From Alphaproteobacteria bacterium (GTDB lineage: Bacteria; Pseudomonadota; Alphaproteobacteria; Micavibrionales; Micavibrionaceae): a DNA stretch of 64,000 nucleotides. The position numbers were made by a program, and so were the translations under genes. Below, in pieces: positions 8,972 to 18,110 of this stretch. The notes below the pieces were generated by a model that was not told the DNA's origin, searched no databases, and worked only from the letters and a program-made list of their open reading frames with translations. Within the stretch, counting starts at the first letter, position 1. The number at the start of each line of letters is the position of its first letter. The stretch is from positions 186,001 to 250,000 of the forward strand of contig JAJFGU010000004.1 in the NCBI GenBank assembly GCA_021775955.1, written 5' to 3'.

Positions 8972-10371
8972 GTGCCAATATTCTTATTGTTGATGACGAG
9001 GCCGATATCAGAAACCTTATACAGGGAATTCTGGAGGATGAAGGCTATGCCATACGACAAGCCGCCAACGCCAAACAGGCCTATGAGGAGATAGAGCAGC
9101 AATCTCCGGATCTGATTGTTCTGGATATCTGGCTGCGTGAAAGTGAACATGATGGCCTTGAAATTCTGGCCAAGGTCAAAGAAGAAGACCCGGCCTTGCC
9201 GATCATTATGATCAGCGGTCATGGCACCATTGAAACTGCCGTTTCCGCTATCAAAAAAGGAGCTTATGATTTTATTGAGAAGCCTTTTAAGGCTGACCGC
9301 CTGCTTTTAATGATCCGGCGCGCTTTGGAAACGGCAGAGCTCCGGCGTGAAAATGAAAAGCTTAAACAAAAATCAGGTGAGTCCTACAAGCTCATAACCG
9401 AGTCTGCTCAAATGCAGGCCTTTAAACAAACCCTCGAAAAGGCCGCGCCGACCAACAGCCGTATTTTGCTGACAGGGGAGCCCGGCACAGGCAAGGATCT
9501 TGTCTCGCGTCTTCTGCATAAATATTCAAATCGTGCGGACAAACCCTTTCTGGCTTTAAATTGTGCCACATTGCATCCGGAAAGACTGGAAAGGGAGTTG
9601 TTTGGTTCGGAAGGCGGCACGATGGGGCTTTTGGAGCAAGCTGATACCGGTACGCTTTTGCTCGACGAAGTGGCCGATATGCCGCTTGAAACCCAGGGGA
9701 AAATCGTCCGGGTGTTGCAGGAGCAAAAATTTCAAAAGCTTGGTGGCGATAAGTTTGTTGAAGTTGATGTTCGTATTATCGCCTCCACAAATCGTGATCT
9801 CGAACAGGCCGTTGAGGAAGGTTTGTTTAGACAGGATTTATATTACCGCCTTAATGTTGTGCCTGTTCAGGTACCGCCTCTACGCGAGCATCTTGAAGAC
9901 ATTTCAGCGCTTATAGAGTATTTTTCGGAAGCCATATCCGGGCAAACCGGCATACCGGTTAAAACCTTTTCAGAGAAAGCAATTGGCGCTATGAAAGCTT
10001 ATGGCTGGCCCGGCAATGTACGGCAGCTACGCAATGTTGTTGAATGGGTTATGATTATGAACAGCAATAGTGCTGAAGATGTTATTGAAACTGATCATTT
10101 GCCACCGGAAATCAACCCTACAAATTCGCCCGCAGGCAATTCCGAATTAAATATAAATTTCATGGACTTGCCTTTGCGTGAGGCGCGTGAGATGTTTGAG
10201 CGTGATTATCTACTTTCTCAGGTAAAGCGTTTTGGCGGTAATATTTCAAAAACAGCTGAATTTATAGGTATGGAGCGTTCTGCCTTCCATAGAAAGTTGA
10301 AATCTTTGCAAATTCTGACGACTGAAAAAGAAGAAGGCAGACCGGAAAACAACAAGCGCAAGAGAGCTTAA
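8968..10371 (+). CDS. ntrX: Response regulator NtrX
   Basis: Partner of NtrY, 467 aa. It has a receiver domain with D9/D10, phospho-acceptor D53 (VLDIWL) and the EKPF lysine. An AAA+ domain follows with Walker A GEPGTGKD and Walker B TGTLLLDEVADM. A C-terminal Fis-type helix-turn-helix (TAEFIGMERSAFHRKLKSL) ends the protein. The GAFTGA sigma54-contact loop is absent: RELFGSEGG runs directly to TMGLLEQAD. This is a known trait of alphaproteobacterial NtrX and argues against classical sigma54 activation. It overlaps ntrY (ATGA). Confidence 0.95.
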   Translation: MSANILIVDDEADIRNLIQGILEDEGYAIRQAANAKQAYEEIEQQSPDLIVLDIWLRESEHDGLEILAKVKEEDPALPIIMISGHGTIETAVSAIKKGAYDFIEKPFKADRLLLMIRRALETAELRRENEKLKQKSGESYKLITESAQMQAFKQTLEKAAPTNSRILLTGEPGTGKDLVSRLLHKYSNRADKPFLALNCATLHPERLERELFGSEGGTMGLLEQADTGTLLLDEVADMPLETQGKIVRVLQEQKFQKLGGDKFVEVDVRIIASTNRDLEQAVEEGLFRQDLYYRLNVVPVQVPPLREHLEDISALIEYFSEAISGQTGIPVKTFSEKAIGAMKAYGWPGNVRQLRNVVEWVMIMNSNSAEDVIETDHLPPEINPTNSPAGNSELNINFMDLPLREAREMFERDYLLSQVKRFGGNISKTAEFIGMERSAFHRKLKSLQILTTEKEEGRPENNKRKRA

Positions 10372-10387
10372 AGAAGGGCTTGGGACG

Positions 10388-11764
10388 ATGCGGGTTATCA
10401 TTTGCGGCGCGGGCCAGGTTGGCTATAACATTGCCGCTTATCTTTCCAGAGAAGATAACGACGTCACCATTATTGATGTTGATGCGGCGCTGATTGCCCA
10501 AATCAATGACGATCTTGATGTGAACGGGATTGTTGGTTATGCCTCTAATCCCGACACGCTAAATGCCGCCGGTGCCAATGATGCGGACATGATTGTGGCC
10601 GTTACCATGTCCGATGAAGTCAATATGATTGCCTGCCAGATCGGGCATTCACTTTTTGGAATTCCCAAGAAAATCGCTCGCATCCGGGAGCAATCATATC
10701 TTGACCCGGCCTGGTCCAATCTTTTCAGCCGCTCGCACATGCCGATTGATGTGATTATCTCTCCCGAGGTGATCATTGCCAATGATGTGTATCAAAGGCT
10801 TTCTGTTCCAGGCACCACTTTTGTGAATACCCTGGCCGAAGGAAAGGCCCATATGGTTGGTGTGATTTGTCAGGAGGACTGCCCGGTTATCAATACCCCT
10901 TTGGGGCAACTTACAAACCTATTCCCAGATTTGTCCTTTCAGGTTGTCGCAATTCTACGAAATAACAAACCGATTATTCCTGATGGTACGGAGCAGCTTG
11001 AGGTTGGCGATGAGGCCTATTTTGTGGCCGACACAAGACATCTGCAACGCGTTCTTTCTGCTTTCGGTCATGAGGAAAAAGAAGCCAGAAGCATTGTTAT
11101 CACCGGCGGCGGCAATATCGGATTTGGTCTGGCCAAAATGTTGCGCGAAAGAAGTCCTGGCGTTCAGATTAAAATGATTGAAAAAAACAAGGAACGCGCT
11201 CGGTTCTTAAGTGAGAACCTTGAAAAGGTTATAATCTTACACGGCAACGGACTTGATAAAGATATCCTCGATGAGGCCGGTATCCAGTATGTCGAAACTT
11301 ATGTGGCTGTAACCAATGACGATGAGAATAATATTCTCGGCTCTCTTCTGGCAAAACAATATGGTTGCGAGCGCGTGATTACGCTTGTGAATAATGAGCT
11401 CTATACGCCGCTTGTCGGACCGCTGGGTATCGATGCCATGGTCCTGCCCAAAGCCACAATTGTGGCCACCATCATGCAGCATGTCAGACGAGGCCGAATT
11501 AAAGGCCTTTATAATTTGCGGGATGGATTTGCTGAAGTGATTGAAGCGGAAGTATCGGAAACATCGGAAATTGCCAACACACAAATTGGCGGCCTTGTCC
11601 TTCCCAGTGAAACCATTGTCGGCGGCATTATCAGGGATGAAGAGGTTTTAATGCCGGACCCCGAACTCGTTATTAAAACCGACGATGTGGTGATTATGCT
11701 GGCTGCACGCGGGCAGGCGCAAAATGTAGAGAAAATGTTCTCTGTGCAGGTCGATCTGTTTTAA
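10388..11764 (+). CDS. trkA: Trk potassium uptake peripheral protein TrkA
   Basis: Cytoplasmic NAD(H)-binding regulator of the Trk K+ channel, 458 aa. It has two tandem RCK units, each with a Rossmann Gly motif: ICGAGQVGYNIAAYLS at the N terminus and ITGGGNIGFGLAKML at about residue 238. Each is followed by a TrkA-C region (for example PDGTEQLEVGDEAYFV). It follows ntrX by 16 nt, as usual in alphaproteobacteria. The membrane subunit TrkH is not in the window. Confidence 0.96.
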   Translation: MRVIICGAGQVGYNIAAYLSREDNDVTIIDVDAALIAQINDDLDVNGIVGYASNPDTLNAAGANDADMIVAVTMSDEVNMIACQIGHSLFGIPKKIARIREQSYLDPAWSNLFSRSHMPIDVIISPEVIIANDVYQRLSVPGTTFVNTLAEGKAHMVGVICQEDCPVINTPLGQLTNLFPDLSFQVVAILRNNKPIIPDGTEQLEVGDEAYFVADTRHLQRVLSAFGHEEKEARSIVITGGGNIGFGLAKMLRERSPGVQIKMIEKNKERARFLSENLEKVIILHGNGLDKDILDEAGIQYVETYVAVTNDDENNILGSLLAKQYGCERVITLVNNELYTPLVGPLGIDAMVLPKATIVATIMQHVRRGRIKGLYNLRDGFAEVIEAEVSETSEIANTQIGGLVLPSETIVGGIIRDEEVLMPDPELVIKTDDVVIMLAARGQAQNVEKMFSVQVDLF

Positions 11765-11777
11765 GGGTGTTTGCTCT

Positions 11778-12575
11778 ATGAAATTGGGAATTTTTGATTC
11801 AGGTCTGGGCGGGCTGCTGATTGCTAAATCGATCAGGAACCGTATGCCGGATATCGATATGATTTATCTCGGCGACACACTGCATGTCCCTTATGGCAGC
11901 CGTTCTAATGAGGCTATTTATGATTTTTGCCGTCGCGCTGTCGAATTTCTGTTTTCCAAAGATTGTAACTTGATTGTAATTGCCTGTAACACGGCCAGTG
12001 CTTCGGCCCTTAGAAGGCTGCAGCAGGAATATCTGCCGGAGCATTATTCGGAGCGAAGATTGCTGGGCGTCGTTGTCCCAACTCTGGAGGAAGCGGTGGA
12101 GCAGGGGGCAAAAAACATTGGTCTGATCGGAACAAATTATATTATCCAGTCCAATATTTATGAGGATGAGCTGCAAAAAATTGACCCTGAAATAAAAATT
12201 ATTCAACAAGCCACACCGCTTCTGGTGCCTTTGATAGAGCATGAAGGCACGAAATGGGCGCAGGAAGTGCTTAACGACTATCTCGAGCCACTAAAGAAGC
12301 AGAGCATTGAATCGCTTATCCTGGGCTGTACCCATTACCCGTTTTTAAAATCCACCATCCAGGATATTGTCGGCCCGGATATCACTTTGCTGTCTCAGGA
12401 TGAAATTATTCCGGGCAAGCTCGAAGAATATTTTCAAAGACATCCGGAAATTTCAGAGCCAATTGGCAGGAACGCCAGCGCTGAATTTTACGTCAGCGAT
12501 ATAACCGACAGCTATCAGGCGGCCGCAAATTCAATCTATGGCGAGGCCATATCCATTCAGAAAACCGAGCTATGA
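11778..12575 (+). CDS. murI: Glutamate racemase
   Basis: Makes D-glutamate for peptidoglycan. At 265 aa it has the family N terminus GIFDSGLGGL, both catalytic cysteines, C70 (IACNTASA) and C184 (LGCTHYPFL), and the PYGSRS loop. It lies 13 nt after trkA, and its stop overlaps the next gene by 4 nt. This murI-HAD pair separates trkA from hfq, which more often lie close together in relatives. Confidence 0.95.
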   Translation: MKLGIFDSGLGGLLIAKSIRNRMPDIDMIYLGDTLHVPYGSRSNEAIYDFCRRAVEFLFSKDCNLIVIACNTASASALRRLQQEYLPEHYSERRLLGVVVPTLEEAVEQGAKNIGLIGTNYIIQSNIYEDELQKIDPEIKIIQQATPLLVPLIEHEGTKWAQEVLNDYLEPLKKQSIESLILGCTHYPFLKSTIQDIVGPDITLLSQDEIIPGKLEEYFQRHPEISEPIGRNASAEFYVSDITDSYQAAANSIYGEAISIQKTEL

Positions 12576-13240
12576 CGGCACAGATAACGCTACCGAAGGC
12601 TATTTTCTTTGACTGGGACGGCACCCTGGTCGATAGCTTTATCTTTCTGCGCCAGGCTCACAGCCATGTTAGAAACGCCTTTGGGCTGCCCGATATCACC
12701 CAGGAACAGTTTGACACCTATTTCGGCATGCCGCGCGAACTTCTTTACAAGGAAATCTATGCCGAAAACATGGAAAAGGCGAAGTCTATATTTGAAGAGT
12801 ATGTTCTTGAAAATCACAAAAACCTTGAACCTATGCCCGGCGCTGAAGAGCTGTTAAAGGCTGTTTTTGATATGGGCATCACAATGGGAACCGTCAGCAA
12901 CAAAAAGGGTGGTTTTATGCTGAACGAAATCAAACATTTCGGCTGGCAGGATTATTTCGTTTCCTGCATCGGGGCGGGGGATGCGAAAGAGGACAAACCA
13001 GCGCCAGATTCTCTGTTTATGGCTATCGAAAAGGGCAATGTGAAGGCCGATATTGAAGATATCTGGTATGTCGGCGATACGGAAACAGACCTGAAATGCG
13101 CGCAGGCAGCGAAATGCCCCTCGGTGTTTATTCAGCATAAAGACGATAATCGCGGTTTGGCTGACAAATATAAGCCAATACTGATGGTTAGGGATTGTCA
13201 TGAATTACACGAGTTTTTGTTGCAAAACGTAGGAAAATAG
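12572..13240 (+). CDS. HAD-superfamily hydrolase, phosphoglycolate phosphatase-like
   Basis: A 222-aa HAD phosphatase. Motif I is FFDWDGTLVDS (nucleophile and acid aspartates), motif II TVSNKK, motif III near KEDKPAPDSL and motif IV WYVGDTETDLKCA. The helical cap lies between motif I and II. A phosphoglycolate or other sugar-phosphate substrate is likely but cannot be read from sequence. Its start overlaps the murI stop (ATGA). Confidence 0.85.
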   Translation: MTAQITLPKAIFFDWDGTLVDSFIFLRQAHSHVRNAFGLPDITQEQFDTYFGMPRELLYKEIYAENMEKAKSIFEEYVLENHKNLEPMPGAEELLKAVFDMGITMGTVSNKKGGFMLNEIKHFGWQDYFVSCIGAGDAKEDKPAPDSLFMAIEKGNVKADIEDIWYVGDTETDLKCAQAAKCPSVFIQHKDDNRGLADKYKPILMVRDCHELHEFLLQNVGK

Positions 13241-13328
13241 CTACAAAGGAGCTAAATAAGGAGCAATTCCCTAAAAAAGGGATGGTTTCTTGAAGTATTG
13301 GGGACTTTAACTAAAAAAGGAAAAAACG

Positions 13329-13619
13329 ATGGCGGATAAAATACAAAACGTACAGGACGTCTTCCTGAACAAAATCCGTAAAGAAAAAATGTCGGTAACG
13401 GTGTTTTTGGTAAATGGGGTTAAGCTTCAAGGCGTTGTCACCTGGTTTGATAATTTTTGCGTTTTACTGCGCCGTGAATCGCACGTACAGCTTGTCTACA
13501 AGCATGCGATTTCAACGATTATGCCCGGCGGTCCGCTGAATCTGAATGATGAAGAGGATACTACGTCCTCGGAAGCGCCGGCACCGGCAGCAGCAGCAGC
13601 ATCAGGGGATGACGAGTAA
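13329..13619 (+). CDS. hfq: RNA chaperone Hfq
   Basis: Hexameric Sm-like RNA chaperone for small-RNA regulation, 96 aa. The Sm1 region ([20 protein letters not shown]) and Sm2 (YKHAISTI) are intact, preceded by the [12 protein letters not shown] helix. The C-terminal tail is short, acidic and Ala-rich. AAAGGA lies upstream. The 88-nt leader contains a small hairpin (TCCCT/AGGGA at 13268-13282) that could affect expression (inference). hflX overlaps its 3' end. Confidence 0.97.
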   Translation: MADKIQNVQDVFLNKIRKEKMSVTVFLVNGVKLQGVVTWFDNFCVLLRRESHVQLVYKHAISTIMPGGPLNLNDEEDTTSSEAPAPAAAAASGDDE

Positions 13620-14907
13620 AGCCTATATTATCCACCCTGTTTTACCGGATAGGAAAGACAGGCGGGATATCAAGGACGTACAGGAAGAAATTGAGGGGCT
13701 GGCAAGAGCCATTTCCCTTGAAATTGCCTGTACGCGTATTACAAAACTTTTAAAAATTCAGGCCGGTTCGTTCTTCGGCAAAGGCAAGCGCGCGGACATA
13801 GCGGCGGAGATACGTCGGCTAGAGCCTGAAATCGTCATTGTTAACCATACCTTGTCACCGGTACAGCAGCGCAATCTTGAAAAGGAATGGAATACCAAGG
13901 TTATTGACCGCACGGGGTTAATCCTTGAAATCTTTGGTCAGCGTGCACAAACCAAGGAAGGCCGTATTCAGGTTGATCTGGCCGCCCTGCAATATCAACG
14001 CTCACGGCTTGTACGCTCCTGGACGCATCTGGAGCGGCAACGCGGCGGGGCAGGGTTCATGGGCGGTCCCGGAGAACGCCAGATCGAGATCGACCGCCGC
14101 CAGATCGATCAGCGCATTACCAAACTGAAAAAGGAGCTGGAAACCGTCAGCCGTACGCGTGATCTGGGCCGCAAAAGTCGTGAGCGGGTTCCTTTCCCCG
14201 TGGTCGCGTTGGTTGGTTACACCAATGCCGGGAAATCGACATTGTTTAATACACTCACCGATGCAAAAGTTTTTGTCGAGGATTTGCCCTTCGCCACGCT
14301 TGACCCGACCCTGCGCCAGATTGTGTTAGGCAACGGTCAAAAAGTGATTTTATCGGACACGGTGGGGTTTATCTCTGAACTACCCACCCATCTGATTGCG
14401 GCCTTCCGCGCGACGCTGGAGCAGGTTTTATACGCCGATGTGATTATTCATGTGATTGATGCCTCGCGTCATGATTTTGAGGCACAAAGGCGCGATGTCA
14501 TCGAAATTCTGGAAGAGCTTGGTATTTCCTATGAAGATGATGAACGCATTATCGAGGCGTACAACAAAACCGATATCATTGAAGATGAAGGGCTAGAAGA
14601 TCTACAACGTCAATCCGGCTTAAAGGATTCTATTGCGTTGATCTCGGCACGTACGGGGCAGGGGCTGGATAATCTATTGGGCAAAGCCATCCATATTCTG
14701 TCCCACAATCGACGTATAGTTGCCTTCACCCTCGACCCAACCGACGGCAAGGCGCTGGCCTGGCTCTATGAACATGCGGAGGTGGTGGAGCGGGAAGATA
14801 GTAATGCCAATATACTTCTCAATATCAATATAGACACTGTTAACCTTGACAAATTTCAAAAAAAGTATGGATATAAGGACATAAACTCTAAAGGGAGCAC
14901 GAAGTAA
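13609..14907 (+). CDS. hflX: GTPase HflX
   Basis: Ribosome-associated GTPase that splits stalled 70S particles in the known family. The 432-aa protein has the N-terminal HflX domain with FGKGKRADI, the [12 protein letters not shown] linker and the GTPase: G1 [10 protein letters not shown]2/G3 through LPFATLDPT and SDTVGFI, G4 YNKTD. ATG at 13609 begins inside hfq (11-nt overlap); an earlier frame from 13546 reads only a Gln/Arg-rich shadow of hfq. The hfq-hflX pair is conserved. Confidence 0.95.
   Translation: MTSKAYIIHPVLPDRKDRRDIKDVQEEIEGLARAISLEIACTRITKLLKIQAGSFFGKGKRADIAAEIRRLEPEIVIVNHTLSPVQQRNLEKEWNTKVIDRTGLILEIFGQRAQTKEGRIQVDLAALQYQRSRLVRSWTHLERQRGGAGFMGGPGERQIEIDRRQIDQRITKLKKELETVSRTRDLGRKSRERVPFPVVALVGYTNAGKSTLFNTLTDAKVFVEDLPFATLDPTLRQIVLGNGQKVILSDTVGFISELPTHLIAAFRATLEQVLYADVIIHVIDASRHDFEAQRRDVIEILEELGISYEDDERIIEAYNKTDIIEDEGLEDLQRQSGLKDSIALISARTGQGLDNLLGKAIHILSHNRRIVAFTLDPTDGKALAWLYEHAEVVEREDSNANILLNINIDTVNLDKFQKKYGYKDINSKGSTK
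14846..14877 (+). promoter_or_regulatory. Possible promoter for the orphan gene at 14907
   Basis: Exact TTGACA at 14846-14851 inside the end of hflX, followed by TATAAG at 14872-14877. The 20-nt spacer is longer than ideal, so this is weak evidence. Confidence 0.3.
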
Positions 14908-15335
14908 TGTTAGAAAACGCCGCGCCAGTAGACCTTGATGATGCCTATTGCACCGCAGGAGGGCTGGACTCGACAGGCAATCCCTTTGGAACAATACTCC
15001 AGCACTTTAGAGAGAAGCTAAACCTGAGCTGGCATACATTATCCGAGAAAACGGGCGTGCCTCCCGCGAAAGTACTAGTGCTCGAGAAGAATTTTCCTGA
15101 AGAGGGCTTAAAGGAAGATAACAAAGAGCATATACAAACTCTTATCCAGTTTTTTGAGCAAAATGGCCTGGAAGGAAAGGGAGAATATCTTCAAAAAATT
15201 GCTGGTATCAGTAGTCGTGATGGATGCTCTGTGTCATTTAATTTGATAGCCGCATACGATGAGGAGTTGGCCGTAAAAGGGCCACGAAGTGCAGCTACAA
15301 GCTTAGTTCGTTCATTGGAAACGCTTGATCTGTGA
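14907..15335 (+). CDS. Hypothetical protein with possible XRE-like helix-turn-helix, 142 aa
   Basis: Not recognised. Residues around 28-60 (ILQHFREKLNLSWHTLSEKT, then GVPPAKVLVLEK) resemble the helix-turn-helix of XRE-type regulators, but without a clear full motif, so DNA binding is only an inference. The start shares one nucleotide with the hflX stop (TAATG), with GGGAG upstream. The gene is convergent with mazG, 18 nt away. It is an orphan inserted between hflX and mazG, which are often close in relatives. Confidence 0.55.
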   Translation: MLENAAPVDLDDAYCTAGGLDSTGNPFGTILQHFREKLNLSWHTLSEKTGVPPAKVLVLEKNFPEEGLKEDNKEHIQTLIQFFEQNGLEGKGEYLQKIAGISSRDGCSVSFNLIAAYDEELAVKGPRSAATSLVRSLETLDL

Positions 15336-15353
15336 TTCCAGAAAAGTTTCTAT

Positions 15354-16139
15354 TTATTTAGCCTCTTTACCCTTCTGCTCCTGCCATTTTTGTTCCATTT
15401 GCGTCAAAGAGGCGTCTTTCAGCTCTATATTCTCTGCTTTAAGATCACTCTCTAATCCTCTGAAACGGCTTTCGAATTTATCATTACATTCACGCAGGGC
15501 TGTCTCGCCATTGACCCCCAGCATGCGTCCGAAATTGACCAGCAGAAACATCAAATCGCCAAGCTCATCGGTTTTTTCTTCGATCGTACCGTCCTTGAGG
15601 GCCTCACGCATTTCCGCCAGCTCTTCCTCGAATTTATCCAGCACATCTTCGGGCTTTTCCCATTCAAACCCGATTTTGGCGGCCTTGTTTTGCAGCTTAA
15701 ACGCGCGGAGCAAAGCGGGTAGGGCCCTGGTTACCCCGTCTAACGCACTATCCCCGCGCTTTTCCTTTGCTTTCTTCTCATCCCATATCTTGTCGACATC
15801 TGCCGCGCTGGTTGCCTCACGGTCACCAAAAACATGGGGGTGGCGAGAAATCATCTTGGCGGTGACGTCACGGATGACGTCTTCAATGTCGAACAAGCCT
15901 TCTTCGCTCGCCATTTGCGCATGGTAGATCGGTTGGAAGAGCAAATCACCCAGCTCATCGCGCAAATCCTTCATATCGCCGCGCTCAATCGCATCGGCAA
16001 CCTCATAGGCCTCCTCAATCGTATACGGCGCGATGGACTTGAAATCCTGCTCCATATCCCACGGGCAGCCGCCATCGGGATTGCGTAGGCGCGCCATGAC
16101 CTTGATGAGCTCTTCGATCGGGTGCTTTGAATCAGGCAT
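15354..16139 (-). CDS. mazG: Nucleoside triphosphate pyrophosphohydrolase MazG
   Basis: Hydrolyses NTPs/dNTPs to monophosphates and PPi, a house-cleaning and alarmone-modulating role. At 261 aa it has two MazG domains, with EEAYEVADAIERGD and LRDELGDLLFQ in the first and EEELAEM with TDELGDLMFLLVNF in the second, giving the paired ExxE/ExxD Mg2+ motifs. The GGCPWDMEQ start is typical. It is transcribed toward hflX. Confidence 0.95.
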   Translation of the reverse strand: MPDSKHPIEELIKVMARLRNPDGGCPWDMEQDFKSIAPYTIEEAYEVADAIERGDMKDLRDELGDLLFQPIYHAQMASEEGLFDIEDVIRDVTAKMISRHPHVFGDREATSAADVDKIWDEKKAKEKRGDSALDGVTRALPALLRAFKLQNKAAKIGFEWEKPEDVLDKFEEELAEMREALKDGTIEEKTDELGDLMFLLVNFGRMLGVNGETALRECNDKFESRFRGLESDLKAENIELKDASLTQMEQKWQEQKGKEAK

Positions 16140-16179
16140 GATTGGAGAATAGGAGGCTTATATGGGATTGGCTATAGAT

Positions 16180-16851
16180 TTATGGATGCACCTCGCTAGG
16201 CCCTTTGGCCTTGAATGGTTTTCTATGCTTTATACGCTGCCAAAGGGTATGCCACCTCATATTTTCCTGTACTGCTTCTTTAATACATTCGCCTAATTGA
16301 TTTTCAGCTAACAGAGATTCATCCATAACCATAGGCGGGGGCACACTATGGGCCCGTTTCAGGATAGAGAGCCCCAGAGCATCACCGTCAACATGAGGGG
16401 TTATAACTAAACACGCTCCTGCATAGTGGTATTCTTCGTATAGTCGCTTCACAAACCCTACATTATCCAAATCTTTGGCTCTAGCTTCGTCCGTAAAATC
16501 AACAGTAAAAGCATCGTCAGGGATGCTGCTCCCCAAACCCACAATAATTAAACCCGGCAATATGTCTTTATAAGGAAATCGGCTGAAGGTTAGAGCGCTT
16601 TGTTCTAAAACCTGGCTTCTCCACTCCTCTTCAAGCATATGTGGCCGCTTGTCTTGCCATTTCTGTCTATAACGCTCTTCGTAAAGACGCTTTGCCCCCT
16701 GCAACGCTCCAAGAGCGCCCAACAAATCGGTAGAGCAAATTTCATTATAGCCAAAACTATTTAGCTCAGTGCGTGCATCCACAATGTGCTTGTTCATAGA
16801 ATCAGGGCTATTGGATACGATTAAAACTGTTTCTTTTGTGAATTCAATCAA
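16180..16851 (-). CDS. Hypothetical protein, 223 aa, possible receiver-like fold
   Basis: Unrecognised. Strand-like segments VLIVSNSPDS, GLIIVGLGSS, ACLVITPHVDGDA and PPMVMD are spaced as in an alpha/beta receiver (response-regulator-like) fold, but I see no clear phospho-acceptor pattern, so this is an inference. It starts with TTG, supported by AGGTGAG 5 nt upstream. A near-consensus promoter precedes it, so it is its own transcription unit between mazG and tatD. Confidence 0.55.
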   Translation of the reverse strand: MIEFTKETVLIVSNSPDSMNKHIVDARTELNSFGYNEICSTDLLGALGALQGAKRLYEERYRQKWQDKRPHMLEEEWRSQVLEQSALTFSRFPYKDILPGLIIVGLGSSIPDDAFTVDFTDEARAKDLDNVGFVKRLYEEYHYAGACLVITPHVDGDALGLSILKRAHSVPPPMVMDESLLAENQLGECIKEAVQENMRWHTLWQRIKHRKPFKAKGPSEVHP

Positions 16852-16878
16852 AATATCTCACCTAATTTTAAAAGAGGG

Positions 16879-16908
16879 GTTATAGAACAGGAGACAGCGA
16901 TATGTCAA
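16879..16908 (-). promoter_or_regulatory. Sigma70-type promoter for the gene ending at 16180
   Basis: Read on the minus strand: exact TTGACA (16908-16903), 18-nt spacer, TATAAC (16884-16879). The predicted start point is about 20 nt before the AGGTGAG site and TTG start of the orphan gene. Confidence 0.65.
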
Positions 16909-16958
16909 ACTATGGGATGGTTGCGTGATAATGTATATTATGGTAAATAAGGCATCTT

Positions 16959-17255
16959 TTACATTACAGGTTCCGGATCCAAAACAAAGCCCTCGCAAGG
17001 CGTTGTGTCTCGGTCCGGATATTCGCGTTCAATATGTGCTTTGGCTATCTGATAATCCCCTAGAATAAAAGCATTGAGGACGGCTAATTTCTGACTTAAA
17101 AAATCCCGTTGAGCTGGATCAGTCTCTGAAAAAATAAAACCTTCGATCTGCCCACGATGGTAGGTTCCACTTTTATCCGGGTCTGTATTACTAAGGTCAA
17201 TGACCCAGCTTGAATCACCGAGCTGCTTGGGAGAGTTGGTATCTCTTGTCCACAT
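16959..17255 (-). CDS. Hypothetical protein, 98 aa
   Basis: No recognised domain. It is soluble and acidic, with no signal peptide. ATG is preceded by AAGGA at 8 nt, and a plausible promoter lies upstream. It sits between the receiver-like orphan and tatD on the same strand. Together the two orphans separate mazG from the tatD-metG operon. Confidence 0.5.
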   Translation of the reverse strand: MWTRDTNSPKQLGDSSWVIDLSNTDPDKSGTYHRGQIEGFIFSETDPAQRDFLSQKLAVLNAFILGDYQIAKAHIEREYPDRDTTPCEGFVLDPEPVM

Positions 17256-17293
17256 TATTACTATCCTTCTCAGGTGTTATAAATTAGAAAAAC

Positions 17294-17323
17294 TATATAT
17301 CATTACATGTTACGGAAACGCAA
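17294..17323 (-). promoter_or_regulatory. Possible promoter for the gene ending at 16959
   Basis: On the minus strand: TTGCGT (17323-17318), 18-nt spacer, TATATA (17299-17294), straddling the end of tatD. Four of six matches in each box. Confidence 0.4.
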
Positions 17324-18110
17324 GCTTATTTTGCCATCTAAAAAGGCTATAAAAGTTCTCTGTCGTCGCCCTCGCCATTTCATCGTCCGAAACGCCTTTC
17401 AGCGCCGCCAGAAAGGCTCCGGTATGAACGACAAAAGCCGGCTCGTTTGCTTTGCCTCTATGGGGCTGCGGTGCCAGATACGGCGCATCGGTTTCAACCA
17501 GAATACGATCCAGCGGCACATTGCGTGCGATCTCGCGCAGCTCATCGGCTTTGTTGAACGTCACAATGCCTGAAAATGAAATATAAAAGCCAAGACCCAG
17601 CATATTCTCGGCCAGCTGCGGCCCGGAGCTAAAACAATGCATGACGCCGCCAAGAGCCTTGCCAGAGGATTCTTCCCGAACAATGGCAAACACATCATCA
17701 TCGGCTTCGCGCGCATGGATAATCAGCGGCAAATCTGTCTCTATGCAGGCGCGGATATGTTTGCGGAAAGAGTCCTGCTGATCTTCGCGCGGCGAATTGT
17801 CATAGTAATAATCAAGGCCGCTTTCGCCAATACCGATGATCTTCGGGTCCGAGCGCGCCATTTCCACCAGCTTTTCCTGTGTGATGGCTTTTTCAGCATC
17901 CAGCCCGGCATCATGCGGATGCGTACCGATCGAGCACCAGACATTGTCAAATTTTTGTGCGCATCCTAGAACGCCGGGAAAATCACCGGTAATCTGGCAG
18001 GAAATATTGAGCATGCCATCTACCCCCGCGTGCTCCGCGCGCTGTACCAGCTCCTCGGCACTGCTTTCCATTTTTTCGTGAGTCAAATGACAATGGGAGT
18101 CTATCCACAT
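17310..18110 (-). CDS. tatD: TatD-family metal-dependent deoxyribonuclease
   Basis: TIM-barrel metallohydrolase, 266 aa. Metal ligands are in DSHCHL at the N terminus, GIGESGLDYYY (Glu), LIIHAREAD, GGVMHCFSS and the C-terminal VETDAPYLAP. Family members act as 3'-5' DNA exonucleases or D-aminoacyl-tRNA-like hydrolases; the exact substrate is not readable. Its ATG shares one nucleotide with the metG stop, and the metG-tatD pairing next to holB and tmk is widely conserved. Confidence 0.94.
   Translation of the reverse strand: MWIDSHCHLTHEKMESSAEELVQRAEHAGVDGMLNISCQITGDFPGVLGCAQKFDNVWCSIGTHPHDAGLDAEKAITQEKLVEMARSDPKIIGIGESGLDYYYDNSPREDQQDSFRKHIRACIETDLPLIIHAREADDDVFAIVREESSGKALGGVMHCFSSGPQLAENMLGLGFYISFSGIVTFNKADELREIARNVPLDRILVETDAPYLAPQPHRGKANEPAFVVHTGAFLAALKGVSDDEMARATTENFYSLFRWQNKLAFP

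Noticed and set aside
15325-15927. 200-aa plus-strand frame opposite mazG
   Set aside because: Ser-rich low-complexity shadow; mazG on the other strand has complete motifs.
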